In this document: one piece after another, positions 1 through 11,943 of the stretch
Numbering within the stretch: the first letter of the stretch is position 1
Layout: every line of letters begins with the position of its first letter
Source of the DNA: Clitoria ternatea
Lineage: Eukaryota; Streptophyta; Magnoliopsida; Fabales; Fabaceae
Direction of reading: 5' to 3'
Length of the DNA stretch: 64,000 bases
Assembly: GCA_037962975.1 (NCBI GenBank)
Contig: CM075674.1
Location: 85,266,501 to 85,330,500 of the forward strand
Notes under the pieces: generated by a model
What the model saw: the letters and a program-made list of their open reading frames with translations, nothing else
Told to the model about the DNA's origin: nothing
Database searches by the model: none
Translations under genes and position numbers: made by a program

Positions 1-1789
1 ATTTTGAATATTATTGGGTTATTATAGTGAATATGTAATTATCAAAAAAAATTCTTTATTAATATCGCTATATTAAGTGTCAAATAAAAGTATAATAAAA
101 TAAGATAAACTAAACACTAACAATAAAAACCTATGTGTTTAGGTTAGTTTCAGAAGATTTTCTTGGAAAAAAGCAAGTTTCCCAGGTAAAAAGGGGTGAG
201 ATAGGAATTTACTAAATATAAGACATGTTAAATAATAGAAGAGACTCCCTAACCCTCTCAATATTTATTTCAGTTGTTATTTTTATGCTTTTACTTATTT
301 ATAATTATTATTTATATGTCATACCTTGTTACTTGCATATTTTTATGATGAAAATTTATATTTGTTAGATAATGTAAAGTTTGATGTTTGAATCAAAAAT
401 ACATAGTTAATATGATTGTATTATACTGTCTGGGGATTTTCTAAGTGTAACAAGTCAAAGACAAATTTTAGACATATTCAATTTATAGAGGAAACTCTAC
501 AAAATTTTTTATAAACCCTGTGAATAAGAATAAATAGTATATACTAAAAGTTTGAAACTAATTAAGTGTGTGACATGCATCATATAACAAGTGAAAGACA
601 AAAATGTTTTGGGAGATACGGTATAATCCGAGAAATGCATTGGATGGTTCAATAGCGAACCTTGGGATGGGAGGGTGTGAAGAGAGGCCTAGGAGACATG
701 GGGTCGCTCCCTAGTGTCAGGTAAATTCACAACAAGCTCTTGCCAATCTGACTAGGCCCTAAGTGCATATTATGGTCAGTGGAGCTGTTCGTTAGCCATA
801 TTGGCAGATTTTCATGAAATACTATCAACTCCTGACTGCTCCCAATAAAAGAAGATTTAAGGGCCCACATGCATTGCATCTCTATCATTAATAAAAGAAT
901 TGATAAAAATATTTATTAATTAAGAACTGCCAATCATCTCTACACTTTTCTTTCCATGTTGTATGTAACATGTACGAGGAAATTGTTATTAAAAAAATAT
1001 TGTTTGTAAAACTTTATTATTTATGTGTGTCTTGTATAATATTGGTATTTTCTGTTTCTCATCCTTTTACTTGTTTATGTGGTGTAAATTTTAAACTTGT
1101 ACAGATTTTTCGCTATGAATAATATTTTGTAGTTGATAGATGTACGAATCAAACCTCGTCAAGGTGGAATAGAGAGATGGAGGTTCTTGGATATAGGGCA
1201 TGTATATATATATTATGGTATAGTTACTGTGAGATTGTCTCAAGTTATAGTTGGTTTGCCTGATCGTCTTGGGGCCCTTACCTTTTCTTTCCGGACTAGA
1301 CTTATTTTCGATCTCCGTGATAATGACCTTTTTCCAAGGGCAACCACCCCCACCCCCGCCAGCTGATGAAGAAGATATGGAGGGAGCTTCATCTGGAAGT
1401 GACTCCACTATTGATGATGCTTAGCTAGCTATAGGTTAACCCCGTAGGACATTATGGGTAGTTTTATTGACTCTACTTGTGCTTGATAGTTGGGTAGTAC
1501 TTTTTGTTATACTATTTAGCTACTCATATGTTCTAGAGCCTGTTTTGACATTAGCTAGCGTCTGACTTTTGGGGTTTCTACTAATCTAAACCTATATTTT
1601 GTATTAGTGTAAAAAAAATCAAACTAGTGTACAAATTTGTATATATATATATATATATATCTATAAAAATGTTTATATAGTAAAGTATTTTAGATATATG
1701 TAGTTATGTCTGTGAAATTGTTTATATCTTTAAGTGAAATTTTTATTATTTATTTATTTAAATTTTGGTAGTTATTGAGGGATGTTATA
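1..1789 (+). mobile_element. 5' LTR (right part only) of outer Tekay/Del-type Ty3/gypsy element
   Basis: The sequence from position 1 matches 18929-20727, the right half of the downstream LTR, nearly base for base; the copies differ by point changes, small indels and a longer TA run in the 3' copy. The LTR ends in GGATGTTATA at 1780-1789, the inverted counterpart of the TGTAACATCC that opens the 3' LTR at 17213. The usual terminal CA is TA in both copies. About 1.7 kb of the left side of this LTR, including the TATA region, is outside the window. Confidence 0.9.
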
Positions 1790-1792
1790 AAG

Positions 1793-1804
1793 TGGTATCA
1801 GAGC
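1793..1804 (+). other. Primer binding site, initiator-Met tRNA
   Basis: TGGTATCAGAGC begins three bases after the LTR end. This is the standard minus-strand primer site of plant LTR retrotransposons that use the 3' end of initiator-Met tRNA, and it fixes both the LTR boundary and the + orientation of the outer element. Confidence 0.93.
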
Positions 1805-1939
1805 AGTTCGTCCCATAGGCCTGGGGAGAGGTTTGACTTATTTAGTATATATCTTGAATGTTTAGGTATAGAGGTTATGTGGTAGTGATTGATAATTCTA
1901 GTTTAAGAATATAATAAGTTTGATTATGACCAGGAACTC

Positions 1940-3448
1940 ATGGCAGAACAAGAAATTGGACTTGTAGCAGCAGTGGAACGTTTGATCACTGCAATGGCTG
2001 AAAATCAAGTGAACCAAAATGCTCAGGGAAATGATGCTTTAAGGAGGTTAGATCTTTTTGAAAAACGTAATCCACCTCGGTTCAAAGGAGGTTATGATCT
2101 TAATAGAGCTCAATTATGGATTCACGAGATAGAGAAGATCTTTTATGCACTTCAATGTTTAGAGGCTGATAAGGTAATGTTTACGGCTTATGTTTTGATA
2201 GAGGATACTAAACATTGGTGGGAAGGTACGTGAAGTCAATTTGAAGCAAATGAGAATGAAATCACTTGGGAACGATTCAAGGAAAAATTTCTGGAAAAAT
2301 ATTTTCCTGATGATGTCAGAGAAAAGAAAGAGATGGAATTCCTATCTCTCACTCAAGGTGGTAAATCAGTTTGAGAATATGCTGCAAAATTTGAAGAGTT
2401 ATTTCACTTTCACTCACATTATGCTGATGTTGTAAATGAATGGGCCAGATATGCTAAATTTATCAATGGTCTTAGACCAGAGATAAAAGAAGCTATTCGG
2501 ATGCAAGAAGTTTGTGAGTTTTCGGTGATGGTTAATCATTGTAGAATTATTGAAGAGGACCATAAGGATAAGCTGTCAAAGACTAGAGAGTATGATCCTA
2601 AAACCAATGAGAGGAGGAATTTTAGACCTCAATGTTTTCAAAACAAGAATTTTGTAAGGGAAAAGCCATATCCTAGTTAACTACGTCATCCTGGTGTTAC
2701 ATCTTTCCCTGTTCGATATCAAGCTCCACATAAAGGCTATAATGCGCCTATAAATCCTCGAGCTGCATCTGGGAGCTATTACACACCAGCTGCTTTTGAA
2801 GTTAAATGTTATAATTATGAAGGACCTCATATGCGAAAGGATTGCCCTACTTATGTTTGTTTTAAATGCAACAAAAGGGGACATCTACTAAGGGATTGTC
2901 CAGAAATAAAGAAAGAAAATGGCAGAGGTACCAGCATGGGTAATCATACTCGTGGAGGCCCTAGCAATGCGATAGAAAAACCTATGACTCAAGGAAACGT
3001 TTTTGCTATCAGTGGTGAGGAAGCATCCCGTCAGGATACAATGGTGGAAGGTACGTGTATCATCAATAAGACTCCTTTGAATATCATGTATGACTCAGGG
3101 GCATCTCATTCCTTTATAGCCAATGATTGTGTGAAAAGGTTGAATTTGCCTGTGATTGAGTTGCCTTTTCAGTTATCTGTTTATACTCCTGGAAACCAAT
3201 CCATGGTTACTGCTAAAGCTTGTTGGGAATGTTCTATTGTTATAAACAATAGGAATTTCAAAGCTAATCTATTTTGTTTACCGCTTTCTAATCTAGAAGT
3301 TATTCTTGGATTAGATTGGTTAGCAAATAATCATGTCTTAATAGACTGTTATAATAAGACAATAGTTTTCAACGAATCAATGGGTTCGAATTCTAAGGAT
3401 ACAAGATTTGTATCTGCTAATCAAGTGAGTGTTTCATTGAAAGAATAA
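1940..3448 (+). pseudogene. gag and protease of outer Tekay element, broken by stops
   Basis: One reading frame runs from the ATG at 1940 to 3448 with no frameshift. It carries a gag capsid region with a WW pair near 2215, two zinc knuckles (about 2807-2900) and an aspartic protease with the DSGASHSF active site starting at 3092. In-frame stops at 2231 (TGA), 2372 (TGA) and 2678 (TAA) break it, and TAA at 3446 and 3452 separate protease from polymerase. The first knuckle has lost its second Cys (Tyr instead). The second, CX2CX4HX4C, is intact. In Ty3/gypsy elements gag forms the virus-like particle and the protease cuts the polyprotein; here neither can be made whole. Start chosen by alignment with the gag of the inner element. 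Confidence 0.9.
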
Positions 3449-3460
3449 GCTTAAGAATTC

Positions 3461-5645
3461 ATGATGTTACTTTCAATGAAAGAGAAAGGAGAATCCCGAA
3501 TAGAGGAATTTCCAGTTGTGAATGAATTTCCTGAAGTTTTTCCAGAAGATATCCCTGGGTTACGGCCTGAACGAGAAGTGGAGTTTTCCATTAACCTTAT
3601 TCTTGGAGCTGAACCAATCTCAAGAGCACCATATCGGATGTCACAATTGGAATTATTGGAGCTAAAGAAACAATTGGAGGAGTTACTAGAAAAGCAATTT
3701 GTAAGACCAAGTGTATCTCCTTGGGGTGCACCAGATTTGTTAGTGAAGAAGAAAGATGGTAGTATGAGGCTGTGTGTAGACTATCGTCAACTTAATAAGG
3801 TGACAAATAAGAATAAATATCCTTTGCCAAGAATAGATGATTTGATGGATCAACTTGGTGATGCTATAGTATTCTCTAAAATTGACTTAAAGTCTAGATA
3901 TCATCAAATACGGGAAACAAGGAAGATATACCCAAAATTGCTTTTAGGACTCGTTATGGACACTATGAGTATTTGGTAATGCCTTTTGGTGTAACTAATG
4001 TTCCTGCTGTATTCATGGATTACATGAATAGGATTTTTCATCCATATTTAGATAAATTCGTGGTTGTTTTCATTGATGATATTTTGATATACTCAAAAAG
4101 TCGAGAAAAGCACATTGAGCATCTGAAGACAGTGTTAGGAGTTTTACGAGAAAAACAGTTGTATGCCAAATTGTCTAAATGTGAATTTTGGCTGGAAAAA
4201 GTCAATTTTCTTGGTCATGTCATCAGTCAAGGAGGAATCGTTGTAGATCCTTCTAAAGTGGAAGCTGTGTTAAAATGGAAAAGACCAACGCTGTGACAGA
4301 GATTAGGAGTTTTCTGGGATTGGCTGGTTACTATCGAAGGTTCATTGAAGGATTTTCAAGACTGGCAGATCCATTAACTAAGCTCACAAGGAAAGGTCAG
4401 CCATTTGTTTAGACGACATAATGTGAGAATAATTTTCAAGAACTTAAAAATCATCTCACGACGGCACCTGTGTTAGTATTACCTAACCCGTATCAAGAAT
4501 ATGAAGTATTTTGTGATGCATCAAAACAGGGGTTAGGATGTGTTGATGCAAGATAGAAAGGCTGTAGCTTATGCATCGAGGTAATTGAGGCAACATCAAG
4601 TTAATTATCCCACTCATGATTTGGAATTAACTGCTGTGGTTTTTACATTCAAGATTTGGAGGCATCATCTTTATGGAGCCAAATTTAAAGTTTTCAGTGA
4701 TCACAAAAGTTTAAAATACTTGTTTGATCAAAAAGAGTTGAATATGAGGCAGAGAAGATGGATGGAATTTTTGAAGGATTATGATTTTGAACTACAATAT
4801 CATCCTGGGAAGGCAAATGTAGTGGCGGGTTCATTAAGTCGTAAATATTTGCATGTGTCTTCAATGATGATCAAGGAATTAGAAATGATAGAACAATTTA
4901 GGGATATGAATCTAGCAATGGAAATGAATCATAATAGTTATAGGCTTGGAATGTTAAGGGTAACAAATGACTTTTTGTTACAAGTTTTGGAAGCTCAACA
5001 AAATGATGTTTTTCTATGAGAAAAGAAGGAGCTTCTAAAGCAGGGAAAAGAATTGGAATTTAAAGTTAGAGCTGATAGGATGTTAAGATACAAAGACCGA
5101 GCTTGCATTCCAGATCAAGGAGAATTGAGAAAGGCTATTTTGGAGGAGGCTCATAAAAGTAACATGAGTATTCATCCAGGAACTACCAAAATGTATCAGG
5201 ATTTGAAAAAAATATTCTGGTGGCCTGGAATGAAAACGAAAGTAGCAGAATTTGTGGCCTCATGTTTGATTTGCCAGAAAGCAAAAGTGGAGCATCAAAA
5301 ACCTTATGGAACACTGCAATCATTGGAGGTTCTAGAGTGGAAATGGGACAGTATTTCTATGGATTTTGTGATTGCGCTACCAAGAACTTCTGCAGGATAT
5401 GATTCAATATGCGTAGTAGTGGATAGATTGACAAAATCTCCTTATTTTATTCCCATTAATATTCGATACTCTTTGGAAAAGTTGACTCAACTTTATATCA
5501 AAGAAATTATAAGGTTGCATGGCATTCCTTCAAACATTATTTCTGATCGTGATCCACGCTTTACATCACATTTTTGGGAAAGTTTACACCATGCTTTGGG
5601 AACTAAACTTCGTTTAAGTTCAGCATACCACCCTCAAACAGATGG
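3461..5645 (+). pseudogene. Reverse transcriptase, RNase H and N-terminal integrase of outer Tekay element
   Basis: Continues the gag frame after two stops. The RT fingers and the motif-A KIDLK stretch are readable to about 3912, where a 1-bp loss shifts the frame. The RT palm with FIDDIL (near 4072) lies in the next frame, with a second shift near 4290. The thumb and start of RNase H carry stops at 4410 and 4419; a third shift lies near 4543 and another stop at 4582. RNase H (YHPGKANVVA near 4800), the integrase HHCC zinc finger (about 5150-5280) and the integrase core with ISDRDPRF (near 5540) follow, with one TGA at 5017. The frame is cut at the HPQTDG stretch by the inner element. A normal Tekay pol is one uninterrupted frame, so this copy is inactive. 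Confidence 0.92.
5641..5645. other. Target site duplication, left copy (GATGG)
   Basis: GATGG stands immediately before the inner element and again at 16414-16418 after it. It is the 5-bp duplication made by the integrase at insertion. Removing the element and one copy restores continuity of the outer integrase reading. Confidence 0.95.
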
Positions 5646-8600
5646 TGTAACACCCTCTGTTACACCTTAATAAATTATAAAAAAATCATAAATTTTTTTT
5701 TTAAATATGATTGTTAAAAACAAACTATCGGAATAAATTACATACATTATTTCTGAAATACCTCATAAATATTATTAAAACTTTATAAAGTAATTGTACA
5801 TTCATCCAAAAAAAAAATAAACACTAAACATTATAAGAAAGAGAGGAAACTCCATGACCCAGAAGCAGTTACTTATTAACATTATTTATTCATTGGACCA
5901 CGGTATTCATACCGAGCTCCCTTTCTAGAACGTGCTATATTTACTGCCGAGATTCTTTGATCCTTCCCTCTGAACCGTCAATTTAGAATATATGAAATAA
6001 AAACACAGAGAAATGAGTGAGAAACAGAATATAATATTCTCGAATAAGACATAAGCAACAAAGGGTTTTCACAAACCAATACATAATAATATCAGTCACA
6101 ATCACATACACAATCAATTATGAATGCATGAATGTTATGCAATATCTTCATCATAACTTACCTATATATGTGGGCCCTTAAATTTTAATTTGCACTGGGT
6201 CAACCAGGAGTTTACACTATTCCATAAGTCCGGATAATAATAATATGAACAGCTCAACTGGCATGTAAACACTTAGAGACTAGTCAGATTGAGAAAGTTT
6301 TTATTGTAAAAGTACCCGACACTAGGGAGCTACCCCAGGTCCCCTGAAGCACCCTTTCACACTCTCTCATCCCAAGGCTCGTAATTAAGCCTCCTCTAAT
6401 GTATCCTCGGTTTCTATAATCCGTCCCCAGACAATATCATTTAATTTCACTTTAATGATTCATGATGCATGAACTACTCGCGTATTTAGTTGGTTAAGGC
6501 TTTTAGAAACTCAATTATTAAATACCTTAAAGGTTTACAACATTATTTCAATAAACTGTACATTTTCTCAATTCTCTAAATTTCTGTCCCACATAAATAA
6601 ATTTGGTACAGTTTTCGAATCTCACTGAAATTAAGTTTCTAAGCCTTAAATATCTCAAAACGTTTTCATATAAAACTTTTACATAATCTTTCTCAAATTG
6701 AATCTTAACAAGATCAAATTCTCAATTATTTCCAAATATCTTTAGTTATTAAGTTGGAAAAATAAAATAATTTTCTTTTAAAAATTTTATTTTATTAAAA
6801 GAGAATAATCTTTAAATCATTAACCAAAAATACTTAAAATTACAAAATTTTTCTTTAATTCAAGATTTAATTATCTCAATTTGTTATAAATTAATTTTCA
6901 TAAAATGTCTTCTTTCTAAAATAAATACTAATTTTTTTATTCTAAATATTGAAAGTAAAGTTAATAAAAATAATTTCTAAGGAGAGAAGATTTAAAGTAA
7001 TAAAAATTTAAAGAGTAAGATAAGAAATTTCTTACTGAGTTTTAGCTTTTCGTCATGCTCGCTATATGCTCAAACTCCACATCACAAAATCATCAATCAA
7101 AATCAAGCATTATCAATTATAACTAAATATCATTAATTACATCAAATATTATTAATCACAATTAAATATTAATCAAAATCAAATATTATCAATTATAAAC
7201 AATTCAAATAAATTAAATATCACTCATAATGTAATTCAAATCTTAATGGTTATTTAGATTAATAAGATTGATTTTGAGTCTTTATAGTCCATTTCTTGCA
7301 TGGGTCTATGTAGGTCCATATAGTCCAATACTCGCATAGGTATAGTTCAGTCCATAAGTCCATATAGGTCATAATAATCCAAGTCCTTGCATAGGTTCAG
7401 TCCAGTTCGCATAGGTTATCCAGGTATTTGCATAGGTATTTTAGAGTTAGTTACATCAGATATTTAATTTAAATATTATTATCAATTTTAAGTTAAAAGT
7501 TAATATTTTAAAATAATATTATTATTTAATTTAAAAGGAGTAGGGGACTCCTCTCATTATTCTTATATCTTTTCATATTATATTCTTATTTCACTCCCCC
7601 TTACCTCTTGTATACTAGTTCGTTATTGTAAATCCGTGCACGCCTCGTCTCCGAGTTCTAAAACATACCAATTTCATTTTAATATAGTTACAAGATGAAA
7701 ATTAAGATTACTACTTAAAACAGAAATGGTAAATTTTGAATAGTGAATAGTAAATAGTAAATTGTGAATAGTAATAGTAAATAGTAAAACATAAAGTAAC
7801 GGTAAATAGTAAATCATTAATAGTAACAGTAAATAGTAAATTATGAATAGTAACGGTAAATGGTAAAACGTGAATAGTAAAGGTAAATGGTAACAGTAAA
7901 TAGTAATTTACTATTGAAATAGTATTTTACTATTTAGAATAGTAACTTAAAATAATATTATTTCTAGTATAATAATAGATTTCTAAAAACGATATAAAAA
8001 TAACCCTAAAAAATATAAAAGAGAGGTATTCGTACCTTAGAATTTTAGCAGAACCTTCTTCCAAAAAATTATATTTCTCTCTCTCACTTCCACTACTATC
8101 TCACTAGCACTACTATATTAAGAAAACTTAATCTGAAATTGTGAATTCTAAAGAATAAAAGTACTATACATTTTTTGAAATTTCAAACCTGGTTACTGTG
8201 TATTTTTTGGAAATTTCGTACATGCATAGTATTTTGCATAGAAATTGTCGGCAGAATTATTAAGCCAAATAGTAACCTTTCACTCAGTATATTTTAAAAT
8301 TCAAAATCAGTCCTTTTTGAAATTTAGCGATATTATATCAGTTCTCACTAATTTTATAATAAGTAATATAAAGTTTAAATTTTAAAAATCTAAAATTTTC
8401 TGTTAATAAAAATTTATTGATACGTTCTTAATTTTTTAACGATTGGAAAAAATCAAGATTTTTCTCAAACCGATAATTTTTAGATAAGTCTTCTTGAAAT
8501 GGATTTTAGACAATTTTCTTATAATTTAAATTCACTTTCTTATAAATATTTTTAATTTTAAGTCACTTTATATGAATTTAAAATTATTTAAAATATATTA

Positions 8601-8724
8601 TTTTATTAAAATAATTCAAAAATTTCAAAAAAATCATAAATAATACGTAGATTAAAAAGTTCTAAGGAACCATAATTTAATTCCTTCAAAATTTTAATAT
8701 AAAAATAAAAATAGGGGTGTTAAA
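5646..8724 (-). mobile_element. 3' LTR of inner Tekay element
   Basis: Runs from TGTAACACCC at 5646 to the GGTGTTAAA end at 8724. On the element's own strand it therefore begins TTTAACACC rather than TGTAACACC, a change not shared with the other LTR. Length equals the 5' LTR (13335-16413), with compensating indels such as about 8 bp extra near 7348. It holds a run of short TAAATAGTAA-type repeats (about 7735-7930) and a GTCCATATAGG/CATAGG-rich stretch (7280-7440). Confidence 0.93.
7735..7970. repeat. Short tandem repeat GTAAATAGTAAnnnTGAATA inside inner LTR
   Basis: Imperfect units of roughly 11-25 bp built from AATAGTAA, alternating with GTAACGGTAAAT. The same block is present in the other LTR at about 15420-15650 with small unit differences, as expected for a repeat that was part of the LTR before insertion. 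Confidence 0.75.
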
Positions 8725-8763
8725 ACTCTACTCCCCTTAGAAAAACTTCGTCCTCGAAATTTA
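8725..8763 (-). other. Polypurine tract and conserved post-pol motif of inner element
   Basis: Read on the - strand, the pol stop at 8770 is followed by TTTCGAGGACGAA (about 8744-8760), a T-run and then the purine tract AAGGGGAGTAGAG directly next to the 3' LTR. The tract primes plus-strand DNA synthesis. The TTTCGAGGACGAA motif recurs at the same place in the outer element. Confidence 0.8.
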
Positions 8764-8769
8764 CATTAT

Positions 8770-9489
8770 TCAGTAAAACAAATGGGGATGAGACTCTTTC
8801 ATCTTAGTTTCTAGTTCCCATGTAGTGCCTTTTCCTTTCGTTTCACTTTAAATGACCTTTACGAGTGGAATTGTCTTGTCCCTTAGCTGTTTTATTCTTC
8901 TGTCAACTATTCTGACAGGTGGTGCATCATATGTAAGATTATCTTTAACTTGTATGACATCAGGTTCAATAACATGTGTAGGATCAAATATATACTTTCG
9001 TAAGTTTGACACATGAAAAACATTATGGATATTAGAAAGAAAAGGTGGTAATGCTATTTGGTAGGCAAGATGACTAACTTTATGAATTATTTGATATGGA
9101 CCAATAAATCTAGGAGTTAGTTTTCGAGATTTCATTGCCCGACCGACCCCAGTCGTAGGTGTGACTTTCAAGAATACATAATCGCCTTCTTGAAATTCGA
9201 GCGGCTTCCTTCTTTTGTCATAGTAACTTTTCTGCCTGCTCTGTGTTGCCTTCATCTTTTCCTGAATTATTTTGATTTTATCCATGGTTTGTTGTACCAA
9301 CTCTGGTCCTAGCATCAAGTTTTCACCAGTCTCAAACCAACATAGCGGGGTCCTACATTTTCTTCCATATAATGTTTCAAAAGGTGCCATGTCAATGCTA
9401 GCATGGAAACTATTGTTGTAGGTAAACTCCACATATGGTAAGAATTGATTCCAACTTCCTTTATGCTCCAACACACAAGCTCGTAACAA
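8770..9489 (-). pseudogene. Integrase C-terminal part and chromodomain-like tail of inner element
   Basis: An open stretch to 8848 encodes the integrase region after the catalytic core, including FTYNNSFHASI, a CWFETGE stretch and the GPYQI/FHVSNLRKY region typical of gypsy integrase C-termini. A TAA at 8848 then cuts off the last 25 or so codons, which still read TTWELE...HPHLF. These match the end of the chromodomain-type tail that the outer element keeps intact at 17080-17165. The replaced residue is Trp in the outer copy. The frame is the same as for the rest of pol. Confidence 0.88.
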
Positions 9490-10134
9490 GTCCTCTAGAG
9501 ATTGGATTGTTCTTTCTAATTGTCCATCCGTCTGAGGATGATATGCTGAACTCAGATGCAGTCATATTCCCAAAGGCTTATGCAAGCTCTTCCAGAATTG
9601 TGATGTAAAACGAGGGTCCCGATCAGAAATGATACTTGAAAGAATTCCATGCAATCTCACAATCTCCTTGATGTATAATTTTTCCAGCTTTTCCATAGAG
9701 TAATGAATATTGATGGGAATAAAGTGGGCAGATTTGGTTAATCTATCAACTATTACCCATATTGAATCATGTCCTAATGGAGTTTTAGGTAGAGAAGTCA
9801 CAAAATCCATGGTAATGTTATCCTATTTCCATTCCGGTATTTCCATTGATTGTAGCATTCCAGGGGGTTTTTGGTGTTTTACTTTAACCTTCTGGCAAAT
9901 TAGACATGCAGCCACGTACTCTGCCACCGCTTTCTTCATTCCAGGCCACCAAAATAACTTCTTCAAATCTTGATACATTTTAGTAGCTCTGGGATGAATG
10001 CTCATATAACTTTTGTGGCCTTCTTCCAGAATTGCTTTCCTCAACTCCTCTTGATCCGGGATACACACTCGATCCTTATACTTCAACAATTGGTCGTTTC
10101 CCACATTGAACTCAACTTCTTTTCCTTGTTTCAA
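9490..10134 (-). pseudogene. Integrase zinc finger and catalytic core of inner element
   Basis: Contains the HHCC finger (about 9900-10000, ending CLICQK) and the DDE core (MDFV, ISDRDPRF, and the region before LEDLLRAC). TAG at 9823 replaces a Trp and TGA at 9562 replaces an Arg just before HPQTDG. All pieces are in one frame. The integrase inserts the cDNA and, in chromoviruses, is thought to be guided to heterochromatin by its C-terminal tail. Confidence 0.9.
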
Positions 10135-10170
10135 GAGTTCTTTCTTCTCTTGCAGGAATTCATCCTCTCG

Positions 10171-10764
10171 TTAAGCCTCTAAAACTTGCCTCAGGAATTC
10201 ACTTGTCACTTGCAACGCTCCTAATCTGTAGCTGTTAGCATTAACCTTTACTGGTAGGTTAAGATCTCTGAAGTTCTCTATCAATTTTAGCTCTTTAATC
10301 ATCATTGTGGATGCATGTAGAGACTTTCGACTCAAAGCATCAGCTACTATGTTCGCTTTTCTAGGATGGTACTGTAACTCAAAGTCGTAGTCCTTTAAGA
10401 ATTCCATTCATCTCCGTTGCCACATGTTTAACTCCTTTTGGTCGAGTAAATACTTGAGACTCTTATGATCGCTAAACACATCGAATGTTGCACCGTATAG
10501 ATAATGCCTCCAAATCTTTAAGGCAAAAACTATAGCGGTTAACTCTAAGTCATGGGTAGGGTAGTTAATCTCATGTTGTCTTAATTGGCGTGATGCATAG
10601 GCTACAACCTTCTTGTCTTGCATGAGTACACTTCCTAGTCCTTGTTTAGATGCATCACAGTAAACTTTAAAACTTCGATGTGGATCGGGGAGTACTAACA
10701 CCGACGCAGAAGTAAGTCGATCTTTCACCTCTTGGAAACTATTCTCGCATTGTGTCGTCCACAC
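10171..10764 (-). pseudogene. RNase H domain of inner element
   Basis: Starts at WTTQCE, with the first catalytic Asp in YCDASKQG near 10660, the ELTAI stretch, SDHKSLKYL and the ADALSRK end. Nonsense codons: TGA at 10408 (Trp site) and TAA at 10171 (Gln site). It digests the RNA strand of the hybrid made by the RT. It is in frame with the RT upstream; only TGA at 10774 separates them. Confidence 0.9.
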
Positions 10765-10773
10765 AAAAGGTTG

Positions 10774-11469
10774 TCATTTCCGTGTTAGCTTGGTCAGTGG
10801 GTATCCTAACTTTGAAAATCCTTCAATGAATCTCCTATAGTATCCAGCTAAGCCCAAGAAACTTCTAATCTCAGTGATCGTGGTTGGTCTCTCCCATTTT
10901 AAAACTGCCTCTACCTTGGAAGGGTCTACAGCTATTCCTCCTTGACTAATTACATGTCCTAAAAAGTTCACTTCTTCCAACCAGAATTCACACTTCGACA
11001 GCTTTGCATACAGTTGTTTCTTTTTCAAGATTTCCAACACAATCTTCAAGTGTTCAACATGTTCTTCTCTGCTTTTAGAGTACACTAATATATCATCAAT
11101 GAACACCACTACAAATTTATCTAGATATGGATGAAAAATCCTATTCATGTAATCCATGAATACGGCTGGTGCATTAGTTACACCAAAAGGCATTACTAGA
11201 TATTCGTAATGGCCATAGCGTGTTCTAAAAGCAGTTTTTGGTACATCTTCTTTGTTCACCCTTATTTGATGGTATCCAAACCTCAAATTAATTTGAGAGA
11301 ACACCGTGGCACCACGCAGCTGATCTATCAAGTCGTCAATCCTTGGCAGAGGATATCTGTTCTTGATGATCACTTTGTTCAGTTGCCGATAATCTACACA
11401 CAACCTCATGCTACCATCCTTTTTCTTAACCAAGAACACTGGTGCACCCCAAGGGGATACACTGGTCAT
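10774..11469 (-). pseudogene. Reverse transcriptase of inner element
   Basis: A 231-codon open stretch from SVSPWGAPV to PLTKLTRK covering fingers, palm and thumb. The catalytic box FIDDILVYSK is intact near 11100. The first catalytic Asp of motif A (FSKIDL in relatives and in the outer copy) is Asn here (FSQINL, near 11300), which alone should kill polymerization. The 5' side is joined through a frameshift at about 11466. Length and order are normal for the family. Confidence 0.92.
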
Positions 11470-11943
11470 ATAAGTTGCTTCTCTATCATCTCTTCAAGTT
11501 GTTTCTTTAACTCTGCTAATTCTAGAGGTGACATTCGGTATGGTGCAATTGAAATGGGTCCAACTCTAGGTACTAGATCAATGGCAAATTCCACATCTCT
11601 TTCTGGGGGTAAACCTGGGATATCTTTAGGAAAAACGTCAGGAAATTCACACACAACCGGCAGATATTTGATTTTTGACTCTTACTCCTTTCGTTGAAAG
11701 CAATAGCATGAATCCTTGAGTCCCTCCTTTTAAAGAGGCACTCACTTGGTTAGCGGTTAGAAATCTCGAATCCTCAGGATTCAAATTCACTGGTTCTTTA
11801 AACATTATGGTTTTATTATGACAATCTATTAGAACATGATTGTCAGACAACCAATCTAGCCCAATAATAACTTCTAAGCCAGAAAGGGGTAAACAAAAAA
11901 GATTATCCTTAAAGTCCCTACCATTTATGACAATAGTGCATTT
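11466..11943 (-). pseudogene. Protease C-terminus and RT linker of inner element, with compensating frameshifts
   Basis: After the gag-protease stop at 11944 the same frame carries on through the second half of the protease (SDNHVLIDC) to about 11680. It then shifts by one base for a stretch of some 210 bp (EFPDVFPKDIPGL, PYRMSPLEL) and shifts back at about 11466, so the RT is again in the gag frame. The two shifts cancel. Confidence 0.85.

Noticed and set aside
1091..1408. 105-codon ORF on the - strand in the 5' LTR, with a copy at 20079-20294
   Set aside because: Antisense to the LTR and to the proline-rich frame, and disrupted by the TA repeat in the other copy; no domain.
11209..11697. 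162-codon + strand ORF
   Set aside because: Shadow of the inner RT on the other strand; no family resemblance.
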